Numbered from the stretch's first letter, positions 27,001 to 39,500 are shown. The stretch is DNA of 64,000 bases from Bolinopsis microptera (GCF_026151205.1 NC_087078.1:19642265-19706264), one strand, 5' to 3'. Numbers and translations are program-made. The notes: generated from the sequence alone by a model not told the origin.

Positions 27001-30000
27001 ATGCATATCAGATGCTTGTAAAAATCTCTTTGGGTTGGCGTTCGGGGGTCGTACCTAGTATTTCGGGGTAAGGGTGGTAGTTATCATTATTGCATTAGCT
27101 GAAGTTAATTGAATCTTTATTGCCGAGGTACTGCTGCCCTTAGGTTAGTTCCTTCCCCCTTTAATCTATTACAATGTAAATATGAATGGAAAAAGCGAGC
27201 GACCGATTTCATTCTCGGTATCATTTTGCATTTGAGAACGGTCAATCAAATTAATATCATTTCCTTTTGTTTGGGAAAGGAGAGACACTGGGCAGCGGCC
27301 CGTCTACCATGAATTATGGGTTTTGGTAAAAATATCTCTCTTTTTGATTATCATGTCCTGGGTACTTTATAAAGTCGAATATAAACTGAGATCTCCATGA
27401 TAATAAGGAGGAAGTTTCAACGATTTCGAATTTTTCCTTAAAAACATTTCATGTGTTTATGTAAGCATATCGGTCCATCCACTGACTCTGAATATACCAA
27501 CTTAATACTCATTTGCAAGTTGACATTAAAATTCATATATATTGACATTAAACTTGTCGTGGCAAAGCAGAATTTGTTGGAATCACGAATGGAGCAAAAT
27601 CTCTCCACCTTTCGCACGTGCAAACTTTGAGCGGACGTTGCATGCGCATCCAACATTGAATCGTCCGTAAATTTTTGCATGTAATTGTTTTATATATAGT
27701 TTGATAAGCATGCAAAGTTTCAAAGTATTTCAAGAAGAACTGTAATCACAACGGCACTCTAAAGTTGACAGAAAATGACGAAAACAGCAATTTTCAGTGA
27801 TTTTAGCAATTTTCTATCAATTTGGGCGTGTCCCCACGTGTGCAACTTTTCGATTTTCAACTTTTAAAACTAGCCTAATGCACAATTTATACCTATAGAA
27901 GCAGAACTGAGCTCCACAACCCAAGGCATGGCCCAACACCAAAGAATACTAAATCGCAAAATTGACGTTTTTTATAAAATAATTCTTCAAAAAAAGCACA
28001 AACTTCAATGACAAATATCTTTATGAAGGAGGCAAGCTAGAAAAACTTTCCGGTAGATTTTCAGAATGCTTGAACAATTATCTAAGGTGATAATTTCCCT
28101 CAGATTTTGAATAAAATTACTCCTTAATGGTTAAATTAATTTTAAAAGTTATTACTTTTGTCAAAAATCAAGTTTTAAAACGGTTAACTTGATGGACGTC
28201 ATCAAGGGTGGTTTATGACGTCAAATAAATTTTTTATACAATGTAAACTAAAGTGTAAACAATTATTTGCAAGACCTGTGGTCGGAAATGGCTGTATCTT
28301 TTATACTTTTGAATTTATGGACACTTAAATATATGGCTACAATTGACTGCAAAGCGCTATCGCCTGAATATATATGTATATCTATCTATGACCCGACAAT
28401 CTGTCGTAAAACAGGGGTTCTAGAAAACCCAATTTCCCGATGCTCCTGAAACCTGAAACTTTTTTTGCAGTCAATTTGGTCAACGTCTAGACGCCCTGAA
28501 AAATTTCAAATCTCTAACTCAATTTTAACATGGTTTTTAGGACACCTGAATATGGCGATTTTGGGTTTTTTAACCGAATTTCGTATAACAGTGCTGGTGA
28601 GTATTTTATGCAATTTCTTAAAAATCTGAACATAACTAATTTTTATTCCTGTCATCTTTGACATCAAATTAGAATGTTTTGAACTAAAAATAAATCTGTC
28701 TGAACGACTTCCGATGAGTCTTAATGCCTGGAAAACTCCTGCCGGAGGCGGCGGCCTTCGGCCGCCGCCTCCGGCCGGAGTGCACGCTTCGCGTGCACAA
28801 AAGAGGCTTGTAACGTGTACCAAAGGGGGTATAATAGTAAAAGGGGTATAATAGTAAATGGGGAACATAGTATTCCCACAATAAATGCAACGGTCGTGCT
28901 TGCCAGCACTGTGATAAAGGTAGACATTAGGGTAGACATTAGGGTAGACATTAGGAAAGAAATTAGGGTAGACATTAGTGTAGGTTTGGATATATGAAGT
29001 GGCCCGACGGTCCTAGTGCCCTACGTTGATGGGAAGTGATGGGCACTTCAAAGTCTTGGCCAGCTCATCTGCTTTTTCATAACCCCACAATCTGATGTGT
29101 GCAGCTATCCATCGGATCTCTAGATTGTTGGTGGATTCGAGTGCATTGAGGGGGTCATAACAGTCTCTAGTAGTTCTACTCCTCTTGTTGGCATAAGTTG
29201 AGAGATATTCGCAATCTTCGAAGATGGCGGTGAGCTCTATTTGATAAACAGTGCAATAATCAGGAAGCTTGAATGATCTTTCCTCTATAAATGTAGTGTT
29301 GTTGTTGTCAGTGGTGATGATATAGCCAGCCCCGCTACCTGAGTATGTGCGTGACCCGTCTGTATACTTATAGCAGGTGATCGTCTCAATGGAGATGTTG
29401 TCGATGGTGTTTTGAAGTGAATTTATATTTTCAATGTTGTCAGCTCCAGGAGTGGTGACTGTTCAACATGTTCATAACTGTGGCATGTTGTGCGAGCTAA
29501 CCTGATAACCAATGGTAGCTCTACGCACCAGCTTAATAAGCTGCTAGTTATACTACTACTAGAATTAAAGTCTAGGAATAACGTCAATGGTGAACGCCCC
29601 CGTGTCGTCCAGGAGGTTTTTAAGGGCTATTAGATGCAGAGTAACTGGTCGAAGCTGTAGCGTCTCTTTTACCACAGGCTAGTAGTAGTTAAGTTGTAAA
29701 ATAACGTTGTTTTACTAATAGAAATGTGCAGTAAAAGTTTATTGACGCATTAATATGGTAATAAGTCATGTCGCTCAATTTAGCATACAAAATCAAATTT
29801 TGTTACATGTTGCATGATGCATATCCCTTTTGCGCCGGCTGGGAAAGTTTGGGGCTTCATGGTCACAAAAACCTATGGATATAACTAAAGTATTATATAA
29901 GCCACGTACCTAAGAAATCACAGCGAACAGAGAGGTCAATTTTATGTTTTATTAAAAGTATTTTGTTAAAAGAAATTTAAAAGCTTTGAAACGTGTGCGT

Positions 30001-30062
30001 GGGGGGGGGGAGGTACACTACACTTTTTTACACCATACATAAAAAAGGCAAAAGTGTACACA

Positions 30063-30142
<80 letters not shown>

Positions 30143-33100
30143 CACCACACACACACACAAAAAACCATTAATAAAACCACTTCCGATCAGCCGATTTTAA
30201 AAAACTTAATGATTCGGCTCCTTCAGAGTTCTGTCGGCACTATATCGAAAACACCAGCCCCGTAACTCTTATTGTTTTCTTGATTAGGCCGCTCGGAAAT
30301 CACACGCAAACGAACGAACACACACACAGTACACACACACACATCTTGAGAATATTAGTATTGATATGAACGAGCCCTAGGCACATACAAATATCGTTCA
30401 TGCAAAATCGATGTCATAATCTTTAGTTATTTAACTAAATATGAAAACTTAATTAACGCATTTTTCAGTTCCCAGTCAGAGTTGGTGCTTGTCTCACTGT
30501 ATTGCAACCTCTGTACTGTCGCTCCAATATCCCTCATTGTCTGGAAGTTCCTGATGAGATGGCGTCGTCAGGTCAACTCTAATAGGTAACCCTCATTTTG
30601 GTAATTCATGTTAATAATGCGTACTGAAACAAAATTACTGTTAATTCTAGACTAATATTTGTTCTGTTAAAAATATTACACTGAACGAGGAAATATGTTG
30701 GTATCTGTATTTCTCTAGTACTCGTCAAGTAGTGCTGCCCTAAAAGTTAAATAAGCTCTAATCTATTTTTTTTAAATAACCTAACCAGATAATTTACAAT
30801 ATAACAAACTTACAGTGACCGGACCCCGATCTACAGCAGAACCTGCATCTCAAGCGTGTGCCTCCTCATCATCTGCACCTACCTGCCCTCAGACTTCATC
30901 CACATGCTCCAGCTCCTCTACCGACTGCAAATACTGCCCAACCTCAAGTGGGCGGATCAGAGGTAGAAATTGTTTTTTGGTATCAGTGAAATATTTAAAT
31001 GGGACAATTTTATTGATAAATTATAATCAGGGACTATGTTCATTTCATGTTTCAGTTCTATTGATTTACAAACGTAATCCTCCAGTGACACAGAAGCACT
31101 ACACAAGTTGTTACTGTCAGAAAACTTGAAGATGATTTCAGATATCTTCAAGTATATCTTTGTTGGTGAGACTGATTGTTGATTAAAAATAACTTATAAG
31201 CAACTTGTAGTTTATTGACAAAATACTTGGTGGTTCATTTTGAAACTTGTTTTATAATCAAGTACGTTTTAGCACCTTTTATCCAAACCGAACGATCAAC
31301 TAAAATTAAGATTTTTGACGCGGATGGTAGATACAATTAATTGATCAATTAAGCATCTTTTTAAAATATTATTCCACCCAGGCTTGTTCCCATTATTCTT
31401 GTTGGTGTCGAAACAGTTCAGAGCCCTTCTAGCAGTTGAGGCTTACAGAAAAAGAGAGTTTCTTGTGAAACGTATTTCCCGGATTCTCAAGTGAGTTTCA
31501 AATATCGAATTCTTTATTAAAAGCAAGTTTAATATTTTTAACCAGGCGTCTAGTTACAAGCGTGGGCGATGGCATATTTTAAAGTAATATCTTAAATTTG
31601 TCCGTAGTCAGAATTATTTCTTGACATTTTGTAAGATGGTTTCAACTCAACCATTTCCTCGAATTTCTACTCGTCCACGACCGTGACACTCATCGTTTAA
31701 TCCCACGTTTCAATTATTTACAAATTAACGTTGTGTCTGCTATAAGGGCTGAAGCTGGCAAAAGGAGCTCTGTTATTTCCGTGACATCTGCCGGCGGTGC
31801 TCAACGGTCCTTCTCTGTTGTCATTAACGAACACCACCTCTGTCTACACGCTCACGAGTTGAATGAACTTCGTGCTGATTTCCAGGTTGGTCACTGAATG
31901 GGAACACAAGGAAATATTTTTCATTCGTGAAATAATTTCAAGAATGTACTCCAATGGACCAATGAAGTGTGGATTATATTTACTAATACTATAGTAGGAA
32001 CCCGTATAACCCTAAAATGGTTAATTTTGGGCTCTAAAACTCCTATTTCTTGGCCTATTTTTTATTTTTTCATGCTGATTTGGAGGCCATTAAAACATTT
32101 GACCAAGTCAAAAAAGTTTCAGTTGTATATCTTTTAAGGTTTTTGCGGAAATTCGCGTTAAAGTTGATGCCGTGGTGTCAGTAAAATGGTACGGATAAAT
32201 ATATATATATAATTATATATCGTCTCACTTTATATATAGTAAGATGGGCGGATTATAAAATTTTATGACTACCAGTCCACAATTTATCATTATCCTTACC
32301 TACCATACATCAGTCCATCGGTTCTGCAGTGATGTGTGACACTTTATCTTGTAATTCTAATATGATGTGTGACACTGTATCTTGTAATTCTAATATGATG
32401 TGTGACACTGTATCTTGTAATTCTAATATGATTCGATTTCATGGTTTACGATGAAATACCTTATCGGACCTTATTTGGACGGACATTACTTGAACGCTGG
32501 AGGCCCTAACGTTCATCTTAATGTCCGTTCAAATAAAGTCCGTTCAATTAATGTTTGTCCAAGTTAAAGTCCGTTGAAATTTTTTCAAAAATTTTTCCAT
32601 TTCGAACTTTTTGTCCAGAATATGACAACTTTTTAATTTCAGTCAATTTCAATAACTATCATTAAACTAAACTATATCGTTGAATCAATAAAAACAAGGT
32701 ATTTTTCTTGCTTACTGTATGAAAAATGGATTTAAAAATCATTTGCTAAAATTTAAAAAACGTCAAAAAAAAGATGAAAAAAATTCGGATTTTTGATGGT
32801 TTTAAACGCCTTCTAGCGTTCATATTAATGTCCGTTCATAATTATGTCCGTTCAAGTAATGTCCGTCCAAATAAGGTCCGATAAGGTATTCAAAAACAAT
32901 GAATAAACACCCCTATTCCAGCAGGAGTGTCTGCCAAATCAGTCTTGTCTTGTGAAAAGTAGCCTGGAGTTGGTGAAGATCCCCCTGGATTGTGACTACA
33001 CGACTGATTATACTGATCATGTGAATAGCGTTGCTCGAATGGCGGATTGTAATGCCCCTGCTATTGATTTGTCCTGTCTCAAGATAGACCTTCATCAGCT

Positions 33101-34243
33101 GCATACCACGTAAGATTTCAAATTTACCTTTGTTTTATTTTATTTAAAAAATATTTATGCTAATATTCTGACCGTGATCAAACAGCCAAAAAGGGTACTT
33201 TATTGACAGAATGCAAACCTATCAGCCTCCCTGTTTTTTGTTTGGGGACCGGTTTTTGGTACACCCGCCAATGTTAACAAAATCATATGATACATAACAA
33301 TATAATTTTATCTAATATGAGTGAAAATGAGAGTTGAAATATTGTTAATGAGCCACACCTAATACATGTAATACATGTAATAACTACTGAGACGGGGCTT
33401 AAAGATATCGCTTTGGGAGTCTGGGATCTAAATGTGTAGAAATAAGAAGTCGTTCTATATCATGAGCCTTTTCATGGAGCACCTGAAACCGGACTGCTAA
33501 AATAATGGTTCCAAATTCAGGTTTGACGAGTTTTGTGTAGGCTGTGTCCGAGAGAAGCACACAAAATTAAAAGAATGCAAAAAGAAGAAAATCGTCAAAA
33601 TAAGACCTGGTAGATTGATCAGTGACAATGATAAGAAGGATGTAGGAGTAAAGACGAAGCATGATAAGTGTACCAAGTATAAAGTTAAGGGTAAGTTGAA
33701 GCATTCCGCACAGACAGATTTTCACACTCATTCTGTCTTTAGGGAGGTTATTTTCAATCGTTGAACTCTTTTTTAGGACCTTTTTAACTTATCCGATTAT
33801 TGCATGACTAATAGTAATTAGTAAACTTAGTTCGAACACTTTTTAGCGTTTGATTTTTTTTATTTGTTATTGATTCGGCCTCCAATGAACCAGGCAATAT
33901 TTGTTTGTCTTTCTAATTCTATGATGATTATTCCATCATAGAATTGAATATTTCAGGTACCGTGGTTAAAACGAACGTAAATGCTGGTGACCGTGAAGGC
34001 AAGGACCGGCGAATAACCACCACATCACTTGGTCAAGTTGAGCTCTTTCAGGTTTGTGACAACTGTTACTATTTAACTATAAAATTGCAATTCATAACTC
34101 CGTAACCATGGTAACCATGGTAAATATCTTAAAGTTGGTAGACTTCAAGCTCAATAAAATCATAAACGCAATGATTTCTCTCGCAGATTGAGAATACTAT
34201 AACCAACCAAGGGACAGGGCCAGTATTGGTCGATGCAGTTTAG
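24029..34243 (+). CDS. Divergent rhodopsin-like seven-helix receptor (GPCR), 3' part, at least 12 exons
   Basis: Exons: 24029-24189, 24406-24503, 24675-24698, then 30469-30585, 30816-30962, 31086-31165, 31382-31490, 31747-31885, 32922-33109, 33521-33690, 33957-34051, 34187-34243 (TAG). Phases agree within each block. The two blocks need at least one more exon between them. Helix-like segments in order: LFHFCLCLLGFSVVP, CVAVVTVCLPALYW, then TM5-like CTVAPISLIVWKFLMRWRR, TM6-like VCLLIICTYLP, and TM7/helix 8-like LFPLFLLVSKQFR. The last resembles the NPxxY-SxxFR end of class A receptors, but the canonical NPxxY and DRY are not present in what I can see. A cytoplasmic tail of over 200 residues follows, with a Lys-rich stretch (KECKKKKIVK) and the C-terminus LVDAV, which fits a PDZ ligand. 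The 5' exons with the first helices were not found; satellites and a foldback element lie there. AATAAA is at 34385. The receptor assignment is an inference from helix order. Confidence 0.72.
24675..24698 (+). CDS. 24-nt microexon of the receptor gene, partly duplicated downstream
   Basis: After a TTTTCCAG acceptor, eight codons (VLGALKYI) run to a GTAAGTAG donor. It is phase 0 on both sides, so it can be included or skipped without a frame change. The last 17 nt plus the donor recur at 24725-24747 behind a TTTAG, and a third partial copy starts at 24766. Very short exons are easily imagined, so this rests on the two strong splice signals and the matching phase with the exon ending at 24503. 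Confidence 0.5.
24940..25495. repeat. 31-bp minisatellite with an internal dyad (GGTGTGCTAACACC)
   Basis: About 17 units of ATATTGGGTGTGCTAACACC plus ACCATTTTCTAG. Several units lack one base. It lies within the receptor gene, downstream of the microexon. Confidence 0.9.
25558..25618 (+). CDS. Possible exon of the receptor gene (weak)
   Basis: TTCTTCAG precedes an open stretch (MSLSFSVTFCLLLESS...) ending at a GTAGTT donor. It lies where an extracellular-loop exon of the receptor is expected, but its length leaves the frame one base out for the exon at 30469. It is either not an exon or another exon is missing. Confidence 0.2.
26345..26815. repeat. 12-bp minisatellite TAGACATTAGGG, left part
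   Basis: About 38 units with frequent single-base variants (AGAGTA, GGAAGA, AAACAT). It resumes at 28917 after foldback copy 2. Confidence 0.85.
26818..28915 (+). mobile_element. Foldback element, copy 2 (FB-A), inserted in a 12-bp minisatellite
   Basis: This is the same structure as copy 1, with about 180 bp of unrelated sequence in the hairpin loop and a GC-rich double hairpin at 28741-28798. The 12-bp repeat TAGACATTAGGG lies on both sides (26345-26815 and 28917-28983), so the element interrupted an existing array. Confidence 0.7.
28917..28983. repeat. 12-bp minisatellite TAGACATTAGGG, right part
   Basis: Five to six units, the continuation of 26345-26815 on the other side of foldback copy 2. 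Confidence 0.8.
29013..29463 (-). pseudogene. Retrotransposon ribonuclease H fragment
   Basis: An open frame of about 150 codons shows the RNase H order: YTDGS, then VYQIELTAIFEDCEYLS, then RWIAAHIRLWGYEKADELAK. These supply the first Asp, the Glu and the last Asp. The third acidic position, usually in a DSQ/DSRSAL motif, is altered (DCYDPLNALES), with an apparent short internal loss. No reverse transcriptase is attached. It lies just downstream of the second foldback copy. Confidence 0.7.
30058..30158. repeat. (CGCA)n then (CA)n microsatellite
   Basis: About 17 CGCA units followed by about a dozen CA units. A G10 run lies at 30001-30010, and CA-rich tracts continue at 30319-30341. Confidence 0.95.
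31990..32245. repeat. Dispersed 250-bp repeat, copy 1
   Basis: The segment running from TTGGCCTATTTTTTATTTTT through GTTGATGCCGTGGTGTCAGT to TATATATAGTAAGATG recurs at 38225-38427. No coding. It lies in the receptor-gene intron. Confidence 0.6.
32328..32432. repeat. 35-bp tandem repeat, three copies
   Basis: GATGTGTGACACTTTATCTT plus GTAATTCTAATAT, three near-identical units in the receptor-gene intron, 23 bp before the MITE at 32455. Confidence 0.8.
32455..32890. mobile_element. MITE with about 40-bp near-perfect terminal inverted repeats
   Basis: The ends AATACCTTATCGGACCTTAT... and the exact complement at 32851-32890 enclose 350 bp. A subterminal motif built on TTAATGTCCGTTC is repeated several times in both orientations. 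It sits in an intron of the receptor gene, ending 31 bp before the exon at 32922. No clear target duplication beyond TA or AT. Confidence 0.75.
34102..34115. promoter_or_regulatory. Perfect RFX X-box palindrome GTAACCATGGTAAC
   Basis: Full consensus match in the last intron of the receptor gene. It is followed by a second partial copy (CATGGTAA). Confidence 0.4.
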
Positions 34244-34384
34244 CAACTGCGCTCTTCATAATTATATCATCTCTGAACTTCATCTCGAGTTTCTAAACTA
34301 GCATCTCTGAAATTCATATCGAGTTTCCTTATACGTACCTTGAAAGCAATGACTGAATGGTCTGAGTTTTACAACTGCACTCAT

Positions 34385-34390
34385 AATAAA
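34385..34390 (+). terminator. Polyadenylation signal AATAAA of the receptor gene
   Basis: A canonical hexamer 142 nt after the TAG at 34243. Confidence 0.5.
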
Positions 34391-35186
34391 TAATTAACTC
34401 TAGTTTTGATCGAGTCAGTCTAATAATGGTTTATTTTAAAGTGTTAAAGTGTTAAAGGGTTATTTAATATTTAAAGGGTTATTTAATATCTATGAGAAAA
34501 CAGACATTATTTAGAAATTAAATAATTATAATAGGGCCAAGAATTTATTTCCAAAACGTTTTACTATCTGTTCATTTAGAAAAGAGTAATTTTTTTAGAT
34601 TATACTCTTTCTTCATATATTTTTTCTATGTTTGCTTCTTTATTTGCTTGAGCTTCTTTATGTGAGTTTTTTTGCCAAATGTTTATTGTTTAATATCAAT
34701 TGTTTTCTTGTGAATTCTTCGGTGACATCTTCGTCCAAAGTCTACATCAATTTAGCCTATATTCTGCTTGAAAAGTACCCAAAATACTAAATAGTTAATC
34801 CGTAAACATGAATGTTCACTGATATTCTAGAAGTTATCATCACCTCTCTAGTCTCTCCTTAATTCTATTTCTGGATATCTTGAGTCTTGATGTCAAAATT
34901 GAGGATTGTTGGTTAATGAAATTATAAAAATTATATCAATTTACGTTTCGAGTGAACATATTTATTCATCTTCTAAATTCAAAATGCAATAAAAGTTCCG
35001 ACCGCGCCGTGCCCAAGGAAGGAACAACTATTAGTATTACATTTTTAATCTGTCTCTACACTCTAACATATCCAAACTAAAAGTAAAACTATGATCTAAG
35101 TTCCGTACCTATTATATTTGCATTCCAGATCAGCAGGGAGGTACTCCTCTCTGACAAGTAGCTTCATCACCTCACTTGTTGAATAT

Positions 35187-35459
35187 CAGCGGGCTGTGAC
35201 AGCGGCCCGGGATATATCAGGTTTTATAACTAGCGGGCTGCGCGGGCCTGCTCACAGGAGGGGCTAAGTGCAAAGAAACTGCTGCTCACTGCTGCTCACT
35301 GCTGCTCACTGCTGCTCACTGCTACTAACTGCTGCTCACTGCTGCTCACTGCTGCTCACTGCTACTAACTGCTGCTCACTGCTGCTGTCGCGCGCGCGCC
35401 CCTATGCTCACTGCTGCTATACTATAAGTATAATTATACTTATACTTATAGCCCGCTGG
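35187..35459. mobile_element. Possible small element with CAGCGGGCT ends
   Basis: A perfect 9-bp inverted pair CAGCGGGCT / AGCCCGCTG encloses a minisatellite built on CTGCTGCTCA and a hairpin (tataagtataattatacttata). The flanks TTGAATAT and GTGGATAT are only partly alike, so an 8-bp target duplication is not proven. Confidence 0.35.
35270..35415. repeat. CTGCTCACTG minisatellite
   Basis: About eleven units of ACTGCTGCTC with ACTGCTACTA variants, then a CGCGCGCGCC break. It lies inside the putative element 35187-35459. Confidence 0.8.
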
Positions 35460-35577
35460 TGGATATATTACCAATTCGAGTGTGGCAATCCTCGAAAAAA
35501 ATCACAACGTCAAAAACTAGAGGATTTTTACAATAAATTTTATTCAAGTTTAACGTGATGATACTGATACTCATTGT

Positions 35578-35856
35578 CTATTCATCAAATTCTTTGTCAT
35601 ACGTATGACCCGCCGCGCACAAAGTGCGCGGCTCCCCCTGTACCGTCAGAACGACCATAGTGAAACGACCGTGGGGGTCGCAACGTGATTCACCAAATTC
35701 TTTAACTTCATTTACAACTCTTACTGCAGCTTGTTCAAATTTCCTGTCGTTTTTTAAGTTACTGTCCACGAACAATAAACATATGTTTGCATTTACTGTG
35801 CATACTACGTAAACAATTTCTAGTCTTTCTAACGAATCTTCAATTGTGGAATAAGT
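35578..35856 (-). CDS. Unassigned open frame of about 92 codons, origin uncertain
   Basis: An open frame with a protein-like composition (NDRKFEQAAVRVVNEVKEFG, GRFTMVVLTVQGEPRTL) ends at TAG 35578. It contains a perfect 9-bp hairpin (gccgcgcac, loop aaa, gtgcgcggc) of a kind seen in mobile elements. No acceptor or start was fixed. It may be a terminal exon, a processed fragment or part of an element. Confidence 0.3.
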   Translation of the reverse strand, partial: TYSTIEDSLERLEIVYVVCTVNANICLLFVDSNLKNDRKFEQAAVRVVNEVKEFGESRCDPHGRFTMVVLTVQGEPRTLCAAGHTYDKEFDE

Positions 35857-36514
35857 TTAGTTCGCGGAATTAGACATAACACAATTGACTCAGTTTGAGT
35901 TCTTCTAAAGAAAATGGATAATTGTTAGCCACACTCTAAACTTAATTTGTTACGGGAGATAAACCATAAACTAAAATGTTGATTGAGGTAAGAGAAACAA
36001 AAAATATAACCGTTTATTCAAGGCTAAATCTAAAAGTAGAACAAATAAAATTAGCGAATATTTAGTATCGTAGAAACAGTTCATTGAGGCCCTCTAACCA
36101 CAATCTCGAGGATAATCAGATTCAATATCGTCCAGTTGAATATTCATCTGTTGTCTAAGTTAATTAAGAAAACTGCCCCATGGTTAGTAGAAATGGAAAA
36201 GTGAGTATAGTCGATGTCCATAAAGCAGTCCTACATAAAGTTCTTTCATTGTTTTGATATTTTCGAACAACATCAAAGATATCCTGGCAGTGTTATATCG
36301 TTTCTCATCGTTTCGTTACAGTAGTGCGCACCTTTGTCAAAACATATCTATTTCAACACTGCCATTAACAGTCGTAATCGTAAGCTTGATCATGCATTAA
36401 TATTAAATATCCGGTCATATCATCACTGAACTTGCACCACACATGACAATGCTTGTCTTGACAGGACACGATCTGATCTAAAACTGAAGCCACCCAGTGG
36501 AGGTGATCTGGAGA

Positions 36515-39500
36515 TCACCTCACTACAATCACCCCTAGTGCCAACGTCCCACTAGCCTGTTTGATTAACATGTCAAAGTTAGTCCTATGCCAGCCCCCGG
36601 AATTCCACCACCGGAACAGAGCGAGGGGTTGTCTGGTCGACGGGGAGAGACAGTAACAGTAAAACAGTGTGTCTTTTCCACCTCCACTCGAACTGCCACC
36701 ACTGTCGGTCTTCGGAATCGGGGGCTTCTGCCTGTGGGCAATTATACTGATAAGTGAAGATGTTAAGTTGTGTACAAACGTAAAACATCTAAATGAAGTT
36801 CACTGAACTTCGCCAAAAAGCATCAAATTCAAACCCAGCAACATGATATTTACATGATAGTATATTTGACCAAAACCCAGAATCGGGTAGAGAGGACCGC
36901 TTCCAGTGTCTCTCTTTCCCAAACAAAGGTAAATGATATTAATTTGAATAACCGTCCGTAAATGCAAAATGATACCAAGAATGAAATCGATCGCTCGCTT
37001 TTCCGAGTACAGCTGCCTTCAGGTTGTTCTTCTTAATATATTACAATTGTAATTGTAAATTAATGGGAAAAGCGAGCGACCGATTTCATTATCGGTATCA
37101 TTTTGCATTTACGGACGGTCATTCAAATTAATATCATTTACCTTTGTTTGGGAAAGAGAGACACTGGCAGCGGTCCTCTCTACCCAATTCTGGGTTTTGG
37201 TAAAATATCATCTCTACACCAGAGAATACTAAATCACAACTAAGAAAAACTTTCGGCAAATTTTCAGAATGCTTGAACAATTATCTAACTTCAATATGTC
37301 CTCAAATTTTGAATAAAATAACTCCTTGATGGCGTAACATCGATTTGAAGTTATCACTTTGTCAAAAATCAAGTTACAAAAAACGGTCAACTCGATGACG
37401 TCATCAAGTAGTTATGATGACGCCAAATAAATGTATTCAAAATTTGAAGACACATTGAATTTAGATAATTGTTCAGGCATTCTAAAAATTTACCGGAACG
37501 TTTTCCTACCTTGCTCCTTCATAAAGATATTCGCTATTGAAGTTAGTGCTTTTTTAAAGAATAATTTTATAAAAATACAAAAGTTGTGATTTAGTATTCT
37601 ATGGTGTTGGGCCATCCCTTGGTTTGTGGACCTCAGTTCTGCTTTCTATAGGTCTACATTATGCACTAGGCTAGTTTTAAAGTTGAAAATCGAAAATTTG
37701 CACACGCGGGGACACACCCAAATTGATAGAAAATTGCTAAAATCACTGAAAATTGCTATTTTCACCATTTTTATCACTTTTGAGGCCCGTTGTGATGCAA
37801 GTTCTTTTTGAAATCTTTTGAAACTTTGCATGCTTAATAAACTATATATAAAATACCAATATTCAAAAATTTATGGTGATTCAATATTGTATGCGGACGC
37901 AACGTCCGCTCAAAGTTTGCACGTGCGAAAGGTGAGAATTTTGCTCATTCGTGATTTCGAATAAATTCTGCTTTCCCACCGCCCACGACAGTTAGATGGC
38001 ATTATATATGAATTTAATGCCAACTTGAATGAGTAAAAAGTTTCATATTCAGTCAGTGATCGACAGATATGCTTATCTAAACACAACGAAATATTTTCAA
38101 AGGTCAAATTTCCAAATCGTTGAAATTAGCTCCTTATTAATGAAGTTATCAGTTTACATTTCGACTTTGTAAAGTACACTGACATTATAATCAAAAAGAG
38201 GTGATATTTGGGGTCCTAATTCTGGGCACTAAAATTCTTATTCCTTGGCCTATTTTTTTTTTTTTCATGCTGATTTGAAGGCCATTGCGACATTTGACCC
38301 AGTCAAAAAAGTTTCAGTTTTATATCTTTTACGGTTTTTGCGGAACGTCGTGTTAAAGTTGATGCCGTGGTGTCAGTAAAATGTTACGGATATATATAGA
38401 TATATATATATATCGCCTCGCTTTATATATAGTAAGATTTCCTTTTGTTTGGGAAAGAGAGACACTGGCAGCGGTCCACTCTACCCATGATTATGGGTCC
38501 ACTCTACCCATGATTATGGGTTTTGGACTTTGGTCAAATATATATATACTTCACGACAATCTGTTGTAAAACAGGGGTTCCAGAAAACCCACTTCCCGGT
38601 ACTCCTGAAACTTGAAACTTTTTTACCGTCGAATCGGGCAACATCTAGACGCCCTGCAAAATTCCAGATCTCTAACTCAATTTTAACATGGTTTCTAAGG
38701 CACCTGAATATAGCGATTTTGGGTTTTTTTACCGAATTTCGTATGTAAGTGCTGGCGCGTATTTTGCGCAAACTTATTTTGCGCAAACTTAAAATATGCC
38801 TGCTGGACTAATTTGGGGGAGTCTTAATGCCTGAAAAAGGGGGTAAATAGTATAGTGAGTATAATGGCAAGGGTCATTTTTTTTATTTCAAAATTCAAAT
38901 AAACTTTACATCAATGTATTACAGTTATATTCAATAAAAAGACCACAATATCTCCTGTGAAGCAAAAACATGGAAAAAGAGAGCTAGAAAAATATTCATG
39001 ATACTCAACACTACCAGACTCAGCTGGAGTGAGAAACAATTATATGTAAAAACATCAAGGTAAAATTTATTTCGGCTGAACCAAAACACGGTGGTAAGAC
39101 CATAATAACATTGGTGCCGACCCTACATAAAATCATTAATAAATAATCAAGAGAACAAATTTAAATGTATACGATACCTTCTTGCTACTACTCCACAAAC
39201 TTACACGACATAACAACAAAATAACATAATTAAATAATATTATAATAAAACAATCTATAATCTAGCCACTCACGTACTGCGTGACGCGCTTGTTTCGGGT
39301 TGTTTCATTTAAAAGAAAAAACGGCGCGTTCTACTGCAGGTGCGAGGGGCAAATTATAGAGAGTATGACATTCATAAAGTAAAATATATATATAATAATA
39401 TTCCATGATGGGCCGTCTAATCAGGCCAGCATACGTCAGAAGACCAGCACTGTGATAAGACGGTATATCTTAAACAATAATCTCAGAATGTGTGTGTGTC

